Below, piece by piece: positions 1-6,292 of a DNA stretch of 11,316 nucleotides (its first letter is position 1; each line of letters begins with the position of its first letter). This stretch comes from Clostridia bacterium (GTDB taxonomy: Bacteria > Bacillota > Clostridia > Oscillospirales > CAG-272), in assembly GCA_017382555.1 (NCBI GenBank), contig JAFOAB010000106.1:1-11316 (forward strand). The letters are read 5' to 3'. The notes beneath the pieces were generated by a model. That model was not told the origin of the DNA. It worked only from the letters and a program-made list of their open reading frames with translations, and made no database searches. Position numbers and translations under genes: made by a program.

Positions 1-226
1 AAAGGGGATGTAAAAAAAGTCCGGACCGTAAAAAAGAGAAAAAACATTGAAAACACAATGGTTTCAATGTTCTTAAAACGTTTATCTAAGGTAAGAAAAA
101 CTCAATTTTTGAGTTTTTCTATAAAATTCTCTTTTTTACATTCGGGACAAAATCCACCCTCGACGTACACCAGTACGCCTCACGGGTGGATGTTTGCCCG
201 TTCCGACCATTTTTTCCTATCCCCTT
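1..226. repeat. Palindrome-rich intergenic element with nested stems (left end)
   Basis: No gene is credible here. The sequence folds into a nested set of inverted repeats. The ends, AAGGGGAT at 2-9 and ATCCCCTT at 219-226, are exact inverted repeats, and the similarity continues imperfectly inwards to about 24 and 203. Inside is a 13-bp perfect stem (28-40 with 127-139) enclosing two hairpins: ACATTGAAA/TTTCAATGT (44-52 with 62-70) and a 12-bp stem with a 3-base loop (94-105 with 109-120). A third, longer imperfect hairpin spans 143-200, with perfect parts at 153-159/184-190 and 164-168/173-177. The shape is that of a MITE-like or other small non-coding repeat. It could instead be a structured RNA. 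The window begins at its edge, so its true left boundary is unknown. Confidence 0.6.
13..57 (+). repeat. Copy 1 of a ~45-base dispersed repeat
   Basis: The stretch from AAAAAAGTCCGG to TTGAAAACACA matches 1841-1881 with only a few substitutions and 1-base gaps (roughly 85% by eye). It forms the left shoulder of the palindromic element at 1-226 and includes the left arm of its 13-bp closing stem. Similarity to the second copy stops at about 57. Confidence 0.7.
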
Positions 227-227
227 G

Positions 228-267
228 GGGCTGTAAAGAAACTCACGTTTCTTTACAGCCCGTTTTT
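228..267 (+). terminator. Rho-independent terminator of an off-window upstream gene
   Basis: A perfect 15-bp stem (228-242 with 247-261, loop TCAC) is followed directly by GTTTTTCTT. It ends just before the -35 box of the next promoter, so it most likely closes transcription entering from the left. The gene it serves lies outside the window. In this exporter family that gene is often a GntR-type regulator, but nothing here shows it. Confidence 0.85.
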
Positions 268-268
268 C

Positions 269-297
269 TTGACAAAGCGCTCGGATTGTATTATTAT
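269..297 (+). promoter_or_regulatory. Sigma-A type promoter for the ABC exporter operon
   Basis: An exact -35 box TTGACA (269-274) is separated by 17 bases from TATTAT (292-297). The predicted start is near 304, leaving a short leader before the ribosome binding site at 322-328. It is one of the two best promoters in the window and abuts the terminator at 228-267, so the exporter genes form a separate transcription unit. Confidence 0.85.
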
Positions 298-321
298 GGC
301 AATGTAAGTAAGTCTTATAGC

Positions 322-328
322 AAGGAGG
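322..328 (+). promoter_or_regulatory. Ribosome binding site deciding the ABC ATPase start
   Basis: AAGGAGG lies 5 bases before the ATG at 334. It fixes the start there and excludes the 92-codon in-frame extension that opens at 58, which would run through the hairpins and the promoter. Confidence 0.9.
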
Positions 329-333
329 TTATT

Positions 334-1032
334 ATGAGCGAGCTTTTAAAATGCACGGGAATTACCAAAAGATACGCAAGCGTGCTTGCCTTGGATAACG
401 TCGACCTGGCCGTTGAGCGCGGTAAAATTATCGGTCTTTTGGGGCCTAACGGGTCGGGTAAAACTACGCTTATCAAGCTTATAAACGGTCTGCTCACTCC
501 TACAGAGGGAAGCATACTTATAAACGGCTCTGCGCCCGGTGTAGAGACGAAGAAGATAGTTTCCTATCTGCCGGATAACAGCTTTTTGCCGACTTGGATG
601 AATACGGAGCAAATTGTTAAGCTTTTTTGCGATTTTTACGACGATTTTAGACCCGAGCTTGCATATGAGATGCTTGATAAGCTCGGAGTTTCAAGAAAAG
701 CTACGCTGAAAAATCTCTCGAAGGGCAATAAGGAGAAGGTTTGTCTCATCCTCGTTATGAGCCGTAATGCACAGCTGTACGTGCTTGACGAGCCGATTGC
801 CGCCGTTGATCCCGCGACGAGAGATTACGTTATATCAACCATTATAAACAACCATAATCCCGATTCCTCGGTAATTATCTCCACCCATATCATCTCGGAT
901 ATCGAGCCTGCGCTCGACGAGGCGGTGTTCATAAATCACGGTCGCATAGTGCTGCACAAATCCGTGGATGCAATACGTGAGGAGGACGGCAAGAGCGTTG
1001 ACGCACTCTTCAGGGAGGTGTTCAAATGGTAA
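334..1032 (+). CDS. ABC transporter ATP-binding protein, YtrB-like exporter ATPase
   Basis: This 232-residue nucleotide-binding subunit powers an ABC-2 type exporter with the membrane protein encoded next to it. Visible motifs: Walker A GPNGSGKT (residues 37-44), a signature loop written LSKGN (128-132) instead of LSGGQ, Walker B LYVLDE (148-153), D-loop AAVD and switch histidine H185 in ISTH. The segment SYLPD (77-81) sits where the Q-loop is expected. LSKGxKEKV, IISTHIISDIE and the ending SVDALFREVFKW are typical of a Firmicutes exporter group related to B. subtilis YtrB, often controlled by a neighbouring GntR repressor and induced by cell-envelope stress. The substrate cannot be read from the sequence. 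The stop codon overlaps the permease start by 7 bases, so the two are translationally coupled. Confidence 0.9.
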   Translation: MSELLKCTGITKRYASVLALDNVDLAVERGKIIGLLGPNGSGKTTLIKLINGLLTPTEGSILINGSAPGVETKKIVSYLPDNSFLPTWMNTEQIVKLFCDFYDDFRPELAYEMLDKLGVSRKATLKNLSKGNKEKVCLILVMSRNAQLYVLDEPIAAVDPATRDYVISTIINNHNPDSSVIISTHIISDIEPALDEAVFINHGRIVLHKSVDAIREEDGKSVDALFREVFKW

Positions 1033-1838
1033 AAAAGCTTCTTAAGCATGAGTTTGTCTATTACGCTCGCACCTTTGCGCTGTTTTTGCCGATAGTTTTG
1101 ATTATTGGCTTGATGCGCAAGCTCACCGATTTAACCGAGGCAGACTTTATACGTGATCTCACAAACGGCATTTCGACCCTTATATTTATACTGTCGTGTG
1201 CGGCTCTTATTTCGCTTTCCTTTATCGGTGGTGTAGTTCGATTTTATAAGAATATGTATTCCGCCGAGGGATACCTTACGTTTACCTTGCCCGTGACGAA
1301 CGCTCAGCACATCTTCGTAAAGCTTTTTACGGCAGTTACCTTTATGGCGGTTTGTTCTGTAACCGTTGCGATTGCCGTTGCAATAGCAGTACCCGCTGAA
1401 AACTTGAGGACGTTTCTTTGCGAGCTTGGAGAGCAGTTTAGTACCGCCGTTTCCGACGTTGGTGTTGCAAATACGGTAGCATACATAGCTGAAGTAATAA
1501 TAATCGCGATTTTATATGCGGCATATTCCATGCTTGTGGCGTACGGATGCATAACGGTAGGTCAGACCGCCAAAAAGCATAGGATTCTCAAGGCCATCGG
1601 TGCTTATTACGTATATCATTTAATATTGCAGGTTGCCGGCAGAGTGCTGACTATAATTTTTTCTTATATTGATGATTCTTTTCTTCGCGACATTTTCTCG
1701 GATATGTCATTGGTTGAGTTCGGTCTAATAGCTGTCCATATGATATTTATCACCATCATACTTATTCTTGCGGTTTTATGTACGGTGCTGTGGCTTATCA
1801 CACAACGTATAATGACCAAAAAACTGAATCTTGAATAA
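1026..1838 (+). CDS. ABC-2 type exporter permease subunit
   Basis: A 270-residue integral membrane protein with about six hydrophobic segments (near residues 17-31, 48-72, 98-122, 147-178, 188-214 and 231-260) and a basic N-terminus (MVKKLLKHEF). The cytoplasmic motif YSAEGYLTFTLPV (78-90) is characteristic of ABC-2 permeases paired with YtrB/BcrA-like ATPases, where it probably forms the coupling helix. The ATG lies inside the end of the ATPase gene, with AGGGAGG upstream at 1012-1018, so the pair is one operon and presumably one complex. The exported compound is unknown: a lipid, peptide or antimicrobial is plausible from the family but not shown. It ends at 1838, two bases before a copy of the left-end repeat. 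Confidence 0.85.
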   Translation: MVKKLLKHEFVYYARTFALFLPIVLIIGLMRKLTDLTEADFIRDLTNGISTLIFILSCAALISLSFIGGVVRFYKNMYSAEGYLTFTLPVTNAQHIFVKLFTAVTFMAVCSVTVAIAVAIAVPAENLRTFLCELGEQFSTAVSDVGVANTVAYIAEVIIIAILYAAYSMLVAYGCITVGQTAKKHRILKAIGAYYVYHLILQVAGRVLTIIFSYIDDSFLRDIFSDMSLVEFGLIAVHMIFITIILILAVLCTVLWLITQRIMTKKLNLE

Positions 1839-1840
1839 CT

Positions 1841-1881
1841 AAAAAAGTCCGATCGTAAAAAGAGAAACCATTGAAAACACA
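1841..1881 (+). repeat. Copy 2 of the ~45-base dispersed repeat
   Basis: AAAAAAGTCCG, then CGTAAAAA, GAGAAA and ATTGAAAACACA occur in the same order and spacing as at 13-57. It starts two bases after the permease stop codon. Here the sequence to the right is unrelated to the left element, and the partner arm of the 13-bp stem is missing, so this is either a truncated relative or a shared end of two different elements. Confidence 0.65.
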
Positions 1882-2002
1882 GGTTTATTAAGGTGTCCCA
1901 CGCCATTCTGACTGCGGAGGCAGAACGGGAGGATGCGAGCTTTGCTGCGTGAGCTTGCACCGAAAAATATGTGAAGTCGGTTTGACTGAAATTCTTTAAA
2001 CT

Positions 2003-2050
2003 CAAGCAATGCTTGAATAAGGGCAAAATTCCGGATTCAAGCATTGCTTG
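2003..2050. promoter_or_regulatory. Twin 13-bp palindromes forming a 16-bp inverted repeat: operator pair or terminator
   Basis: CAAGCAATGCTTG (2003-2015) and CAAGCATTGCTTG (2038-2050) are each odd palindromes with 6-base arms. They also form part of a perfect 16-bp inverted repeat (2003-2018 with 2035-2050, 16-base loop). The two centres are 35 bases apart. The pair sits just upstream of the weak -10 box for the XRE regulator gene, where an autoregulatory operator would be expected. A T run at 2056-2060 also allows a terminator for the exporter operon. The sequence alone cannot decide, and both uses are possible. Confidence 0.5.
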
Positions 2051-2085
2051 CTGTGTTTTTGCCTTCTTTCGTATTAAAATGTGAG

Positions 2086-2091
2086 TATAAC
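2086..2091 (+). promoter_or_regulatory. Possible -10 box for the XRE regulator gene
   Basis: TATAAC at 2086-2091 is a fair -10 box, 22 bases before the ATG at 2113. No convincing -35 hexamer lies 16-18 bases upstream, so the promoter is weak or depends on an activator, or the gene is read through from the exporter operon. Confidence 0.35.
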
Positions 2092-2112
2092 AGAAAGCGA
2101 AAGGAGAAAATT

Positions 2113-2919
2113 ATGCTTTTTAAAAACAAAAGAATCGTTATTGAAGGGGATGATGGTATGGCATTTGAAACTATGCGCGTGGGCGCGAATATATGTAAGC
2201 TGAGGAAAAAACTTGGCATCACACAAACTGAGCTTGCCGACAGAATGGGTATCAGTTTTCAAGCTGTCTCAAATTGGGAATGCGGAAACAGTATGCCGGA
2301 CATATCAAAGCTTGGGGAGCTTTCGGAGATACTGGGAGCTTCTATTGATGAAATTCTGGGTAACGAGCGTATTGCACGTATTGCGGATGCGGTGTTGAAC
2401 GACGAGCCTGCAAAGGATGTAACAGGCGAGGAGCTTGAAAGCATAGCACCGATACTCAAGGACGAACAGGTGGAAAAGCTTCTTGATAGGGAGGATGCGC
2501 AGACAGATGATATCGCAAGCGTGGCTCCGTTTTTAAGCACCGGGTTTATAGACGATTACGCAAGAAAAAAGATTGCGGAAGGAGTTCACCCCGAAAGAAT
2601 CATGGGAATCATTCCCTTTATGAGTGATCGCGCAATAAACGAACTTGCGGACACCGCTTTGAAACTACACGGTCTTCAGGCAATTGCGTCTTACATTCCG
2701 TTTTTAAGCAGTTCTAAGGTTGACCGCTTGGCAATTGAGGCTTATGAGAAGCACAAAACCTTGGAAAGTCTTACGTCGCTTTTGCCATTTATGAGCGGCA
2801 GTGCCATTGGCTCTATAGCAAAACAAGTATTAGATAAAGATGGCTTGCGCGGTATTCAACCGTTGTTGCCTTTTGTTGATAGCTCGATATTGGAAAAATT
2901 TATTAGAGAAAAAGAATAA
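2113..2919 (+). CDS. XRE-family regulator with six C-terminal PF[LM]-type helical repeats
   Basis: A 268-residue protein. Residues about 24-83 are a classic XRE/Cro-CI helix-turn-helix domain (ITQTELADRMGIS, recognition helix FQAVSNWECGNSMP, then LGASIDEIL). The rest is a tandem array of about 28-residue units opening with IAPIL (111), VAPFL (137), IIPFM (166), YIPFL (194), LLPFM (223) and LLPFV (251), each followed by an amphipathic helix. The last unit is cut short. Such an array suggests a helical-repeat scaffold for protein binding or dimerisation. The ligand is unknown. The start at 2113 is chosen for AAAGGAG at 2100-2106; the ATG at 2158 (residue 16) would also keep the whole DNA-binding domain. 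It may regulate itself through the palindromes at 2003-2050 or control the upstream exporter, which is inference from position. Confidence 0.8.
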   Translation: MLFKNKRIVIEGDDGMAFETMRVGANICKLRKKLGITQTELADRMGISFQAVSNWECGNSMPDISKLGELSEILGASIDEILGNERIARIADAVLNDEPAKDVTGEELESIAPILKDEQVEKLLDREDAQTDDIASVAPFLSTGFIDDYARKKIAEGVHPERIMGIIPFMSDRAINELADTALKLHGLQAIASYIPFLSSSKVDRLAIEAYEKHKTLESLTSLLPFMSGSAIGSIAKQVLDKDGLRGIQPLLPFVDSSILEKFIREKE

Positions 2920-2924
2920 ATCAG

Positions 2925-2956
2925 CCCCGCCCGTATCCAAAGGATGACAGGCGGGG
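2925..2956 (-). terminator. Hairpin between the convergent XRE and ispG genes, probably bidirectional
   Basis: CCCCGCC (2925-2931) pairs with GGCGGGG (2950-2956), with an inner ATCC/GGAT stem (2935-2938 with 2942-2945). Read on the minus strand it is followed by a T-rich tail (GATTTATTCTTTTTC), so it should close the ispG operon. On the + strand the tail is weaker (TTAATAATTA) but may still end the regulator transcript, whose stop codon is only 5 bases away. Confidence 0.75.
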
Positions 2957-2963
2957 TTAATAA

Positions 2964-4052
2964 TTATATATCAGCATCTCTGAATGCTTTAATTTCTTCG
3001 ATAAGACGCGGGACGATCATATCTTGCGGAATCTTTCCCGCAGTAACGCCCTTGTAGAAGAGGAGTGCATCACCATCGCCGCCCGCAATTCCGATATCCG
3101 CCTCTCTTGCCTCACCTGGGCCGTTAACGGCACATCCCATAAGGGCAACTGTAATCGGTACGGAGCGCAGATTTTCCGCATCTACGGCATCCTCAAGCTT
3201 TTTAAGAAGCTCTATAAGGCTTATCCTCGTTCTGCCGCAGGTGGGGCAGGAAACAATGTTAAGGCGCGGCTTTTCGGAAAGGCCGAGCGCATCAAGTATA
3301 TTTCTTGCCGCCGCGATCTCCTTGACGGGATCTGCGGTAAGGGAAACGCGAACCGTGTCGCCTATACCCTCGGCAAGCAGAGTGCCTATGCCGATAGCGC
3401 TTTTAATGCTTCCCATACCCTCGCCGCCTGCCTCGGTAACACCGATATGTATCGGATAATTACACGTTTTTGCAAGCAGACGGTTTGCTTCAATCGTCGT
3501 AATAACGGAGGAAGCCTTTATGGAGATAGCAATATCGTTAAAATCGAATTTTTCAAGCAGGGAGGTGTGGAACATTGCGCTTTCGCAAAGTGCGGCGGCG
3601 GTAGGCGCACCGTGCTTTGCAAGTATGCTTTTTTCAAGCGAGCCGGAGTTAACGCCGATTCTTATCGGCACACCCTTGCGCCTTGCGGCATCGGCAAGCT
3701 CTTTAACTCTGTCCTCGCTGCCGATATTTCCGGGGTTTATGCGTATTTTGTCAACGCCCGCCTCAAGCGCGGAGAGCGCGGCACGGTAATCGAAGTGTAT
3801 ATCCGCAACAAGCGGAATCTTTACACCCGCATTCTTAATATGGTAGATGCACCTTGCGGCATCGGGATTAGGTATGGTTATGCGCACGATGTCACAGCCC
3901 GCCTCTTCAAGTCCTCTCACTTGATTAAGGGTAGCCTCAAAATTCATCGTGTCCGTATTAGTCATCGACTGGACGCTTATGGGCGCGCCACCGCCTACCT
4001 TAACACCGCCAACGTTTATTTGGCGGCTGATTCTGCGATTGTATTCGGTCAT
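2964..4052 (-). CDS. ispG: 4-hydroxy-3-methylbut-2-en-1-yl diphosphate synthase (IspG/GcpE)
   Basis: Converts methylerythritol cyclodiphosphate to HMBPP, the penultimate step of the MEP isoprenoid pathway, using a [4Fe-4S] cluster in the cytoplasm. The 362-residue length fits the short bacterial form without the extra central domain. An N-terminal TIM-barrel part (RISRQINVGGVKVG, PISVQSMTNTDT at 24-35, IPLVADIHFDYR at 79-90, KIRINPGNIG at 102-111, RIGVNSGSL) is followed by the cluster-binding domain with CPTCGRT (C269, C272) and MGCAVNGPGEA (C307, E314), giving all three cysteine ligands and the glutamate. It starts 2 bases after the rseP stop, with GAGGT upstream lying inside the end of rseP. 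It is the last gene of the operon, followed by a terminator. In many Clostridia polC follows here; it does not in this window. Confidence 0.97.
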   Translation of the reverse strand: MTEYNRRISRQINVGGVKVGGGAPISVQSMTNTDTMNFEATLNQVRGLEEAGCDIVRITIPNPDAARCIYHIKNAGVKIPLVADIHFDYRAALSALEAGVDKIRINPGNIGSEDRVKELADAARRKGVPIRIGVNSGSLEKSILAKHGAPTAAALCESAMFHTSLLEKFDFNDIAISIKASSVITTIEANRLLAKTCNYPIHIGVTEAGGEGMGSIKSAIGIGTLLAEGIGDTVRVSLTADPVKEIAAARNILDALGLSEKPRLNIVSCPTCGRTRISLIELLKKLEDAVDAENLRSVPITVALMGCAVNGPGEAREADIGIAGGDGDALLFYKGVTAGKIPQDMIVPRLIEEIKAFRDADI

Positions 4053-4054
4053 AT

Positions 4055-5110
4055 TTACCTCAAAAACAGCTTTATAACGTCCTTAAAGGTTATAAAGATG
4101 ATGAAAGCGAATAAAAGAAGCATAACGGCGCCGTGCAGATATCCCTCAATCTTGCGGTTGATGGGCTTGCGGAATATCATTTCGTAAAGCACGAAAACGA
4201 TTCTGCCGCCGTCAAGCGCGGGAACGGGGAGCAGGTTCATAACGCCGAGATTCACGGCAATAACCGCCGCAAGGTAAACAAGGTTTGCCACCTGCTTTGT
4301 TTTTGCCGTTTCCACGATTACCTCGGTAACGCCGACAGGACCGGAGACGGCCTCCATGCCGTAGCGACCGGAGATAAGGTCGATAAGTCCGTCCCATACC
4401 ATTTTAACCGTGGAGGCGGAGCGGAAGAATGCGTGCTTTGCCACGTTCAGCGCGGTAGGTGCTTCACCGTACACGCGGAAATCGTAATCACCGAAGGTGA
4501 CGCCCTGATCCGTAAAGGTAGGAAACTCGACGTCCTCGATGAGAAGCCTTTCACCGTTTCTGATAACGGTCAAGTCAATAGGCTCAACGCCCTGACGCAT
4601 AATTTCGTATATAAGCTCGTTTGCGGTGTGAACGCCTACCCTGCCTACTTTAACGATCTTATCGTTTGCTTCAAGTCCCGTAGAATCGGAGATGGCGATC
4701 TCGCTTGTCTCGGGAATAATGAAATCGTAAACGGTGGTGGAGCCGAGCTGGTCGCGAGTGCCGATGACAAGCGCGGTCATAAGGATTATACCGGTAAGGA
4801 TGTTGATAACACCGCCTGCCGCCATAATGATAAGCCTCTGCCACGGCGCCTTCTTTTGGAGGGCGTTTGGGTCATCCGTTTCACCGTCCTCGCCAACCAT
4901 AGCAACGTATCCGCCGAAGGGAAGTGCGCGAAGCGACCACAGGATGCCTGTTTTTTTAGCTTTTGTTTGGAATATCTTCGGACCCATACCGATGGAAAAC
5001 TCGGTAATGCTGACCTTGAAAAGGCGGGCGAAAAGATAATGCCCCAGCTCGTGCATCAAAACGAGTGCGCCGAAGATGAATATTGCGAGAATAACGTAAA
5101 GAATGGTCAT
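4055..5110 (-). CDS. rseP: Site-2 intramembrane metalloprotease (RseP/RasP)
   Basis: A membrane zinc protease that cuts transmembrane segments of anti-sigma factors, signal-peptide remnants and similar substrates. The 351 residues show the HExxH zinc motif HELGH (20-24) in the first membrane helix, the LPFGGYV loop (63-69), a hydrophobic segment at 94-117, one PDZ domain (about 130-200, with GLEANDKIVKVG), and the second active-site motif NLLPVPALDGG (292-302) where D300 completes zinc binding, followed by a C-terminal membrane helix (326-344). A single PDZ domain is the Gram-positive form, unlike the two of E. coli. It is spaced 2 bases from dxr and from ispG, so it is co-translated with the MEP genes. 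This position is conserved in many bacteria. Its own targets are not visible here. Confidence 0.95.
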   Translation of the reverse strand: MTILYVILAIFIFGALVLMHELGHYLFARLFKVSITEFSIGMGPKIFQTKAKKTGILWSLRALPFGGYVAMVGEDGETDDPNALQKKAPWQRLIIMAAGGVINILTGIILMTALVIGTRDQLGSTTVYDFIIPETSEIAISDSTGLEANDKIVKVGRVGVHTANELIYEIMRQGVEPIDLTVIRNGERLLIEDVEFPTFTDQGVTFGDYDFRVYGEAPTALNVAKHAFFRSASTVKMVWDGLIDLISGRYGMEAVSGPVGVTEVIVETAKTKQVANLVYLAAVIAVNLGVMNLLPVPALDGGRIVFVLYEMIFRKPINRKIEGYLHGAVMLLLFAFIIFITFKDVIKLFLR

Positions 5111-5112
5111 TT

Positions 5113-6276
5113 TTATCTCTTTCTTATGATAGCTTTTGTTGCCTCGGTTGCAATTCTGCGTGCCTCCGCGTCTGCGGCATAGATGCTTTCCACGGTGAGC
5201 TCGCTCATTTCCGGAGTCTTTTCATAGGTGTCAAAAACTACCTCGGGGATGTGCTTGAAGGATATTTCCTCGCGCAGGAAGGCGTTGACCGCAATCTCGT
5301 TTGCCGCATTTAAAACAGCGGGACGTGTCATTCCGTCATCAAGTGCCTTAAATGCAAGCGCAAGGAGGGGGAACGTCTTGGTATCAGGTGCCTTGAAGGT
5401 AAGCCTTGCAGTCTTGAAAAGATCAAGCGCAGGTGTTGCGCCCTTAATTCTGTCGGGGTAATTGAGTGCATAAGCAACGCAAAGGCGCATATCGGGCACG
5501 GACATCTGCGCAATTACCGCGCTATCAATATATTCCACCATCGAGTGTATTATACTCTCGGGGTGAACGACGACCTCAATCTTATTAGCAGGCACGTCAA
5601 AAAGTCTTGCCGCCTCGATAACCTCAAAGCCCTTGTTCATAAGCGTTGCGCTGTCGATAGTAATTTTCTTGCCCATCGCCCAGGTGGGGTGTGCAAGTGC
5701 ATCGGCAAGCGTTACGTTTTCAAGCTCCTCGGTGGTTTTTCCGTAGAACGGGCCACCGGAGGCTGTAATAATAAGCTTGCTTATCTCACCGTGCGTGCCG
5801 CTTCTGAGGCACTGATGGATCGCGCAGTGCTCGCTGTCCACGGGCAGTATCTCTGTGCCGCTTTTTTTGGCAAGCGCCATTACCGCTTCACCTGCGGCAA
5901 CGATGCTCTCCTTATTGGAAAGTGCAAGGCGCTTTCCCGTTTTTATAACCTCGAGGGTGGAAAACAGTCCGTCAAAGCCTATAACGGAGTTTACAAACGC
6001 ATCCGCATCGGTTTTGGCAATAAGCTCACTTACGCCCGCTCTGCCGCAAAGCACCTTGGTACCGCAATCGGCTACTCGCGCCTTCAGATCAAGCGCGGCT
6101 GCTTCATCCTCCAGTGCGGCGTATTCGGGTCTAAATTCTCTTATTTGTGCTTCTACCGCAGCGACGCTTTTGTTTGCGGTTATGGCGGTTATTTTAATAT
6201 TGGGGTTATGCCTGGCTACGTCAAGCGCCTGTGTGCCGACAGAGCCGGTTGAACCTAAAATAGCGGTTTTTAACAT
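5113..6276 (-). CDS. dxr: 1-deoxy-D-xylulose 5-phosphate reductoisomerase
   Basis: Catalyses the first committed step of the MEP pathway, DXP to 2-C-methyl-D-erythritol 4-phosphate, with NADPH and a divalent metal. It is the enzyme inhibited by fosmidomycin. Visible features in 387 residues: the NADPH-binding GSTGSVG (8-14), ALSNKES (118-124), the metal site VDSEH (D147, E149), ASGGPF (172-177), the flexible-loop region AHPTWAMGKKITIDSATLMNKG (195-216; metal ligand E218 just after) and HPESIIHSMVEY (238-249). The C-terminal helical domain with NAANEIAV is complete. It lies 16 bases after cdsA, with AAGGAT as ribosome binding site, and 2 bases before rseP. Together with ispG it shows that this organism makes isoprenoids by the MEP route. 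Confidence 0.97.
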   Translation of the reverse strand: MLKTAILGSTGSVGTQALDVARHNPNIKITAITANKSVAAVEAQIREFRPEYAALEDEAAALDLKARVADCGTKVLCGRAGVSELIAKTDADAFVNSVIGFDGLFSTLEVIKTGKRLALSNKESIVAAGEAVMALAKKSGTEILPVDSEHCAIHQCLRSGTHGEISKLIITASGGPFYGKTTEELENVTLADALAHPTWAMGKKITIDSATLMNKGFEVIEAARLFDVPANKIEVVVHPESIIHSMVEYIDSAVIAQMSVPDMRLCVAYALNYPDRIKGATPALDLFKTARLTFKAPDTKTFPLLALAFKALDDGMTRPAVLNAANEIAVNAFLREEISFKHIPEVVFDTYEKTPEMSELTVESIYAADAEARRIATEATKAIIRKR

Positions 6277-6292
6277 CGTTTTATCCTTATTT

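Larger units (their letters stand above)
1839..2112. other. Structured intergenic region between exporter and XRE regulator
   Basis: No credible coding sequence lies in these 274 bases. In order they hold the repeat copy at 1841-1881, an imperfect hairpin 1903-1910/1921-1928 (TTCTG/CAGAA core), a hairpin with GCGAGCT/AGCTTGC arms (about 1934-1941 with 1952-1959), a small AGTC/GACT hairpin (1975-1978 with 1984-1987), and the large inverted repeat at 2003-2050. The first three stems lie close together in a GC-richer block with AT-rich flanks. This suggests an inserted repeat or a structured RNA. An ordinary terminator for the permease may be one of these stems, but only the last is followed by a T run (GTGTTTTT). 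Confidence 0.55.

Noticed and set aside
58..333. In-frame N-terminal extension of the ABC ATPase by 92 codons
   Set aside because: It runs through hairpins, a terminator and a consensus promoter, has no ribosome binding site, and the family starts at the ATG at 334 with AAGGAGG before it.
334..1838. Exporter pair as import partner of the solute-binding lipoprotein
   Set aside because: The permease is an ABC-2 type exporter subunit without the importer EAA loop, and the genes lie over 6 kb apart on the other strand.
1664..2044. 126-codon minus-strand frame across the permease end and the gap
   Set aside because: Half of it is antisense to the permease and the rest crosses the hairpin block; no start signal.
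3024..4187. Long open frame on the + strand opposite ispG
   Set aside because: It is antisense to a complete, motif-rich ispG; its product is Arg/Asn/Tyr/Cys-rich and resembles no family.
4133..5182. Long open frame on the + strand opposite rseP
   Set aside because: Shadow of the conserved rseP codons; no ribosome binding site or recognisable domain.
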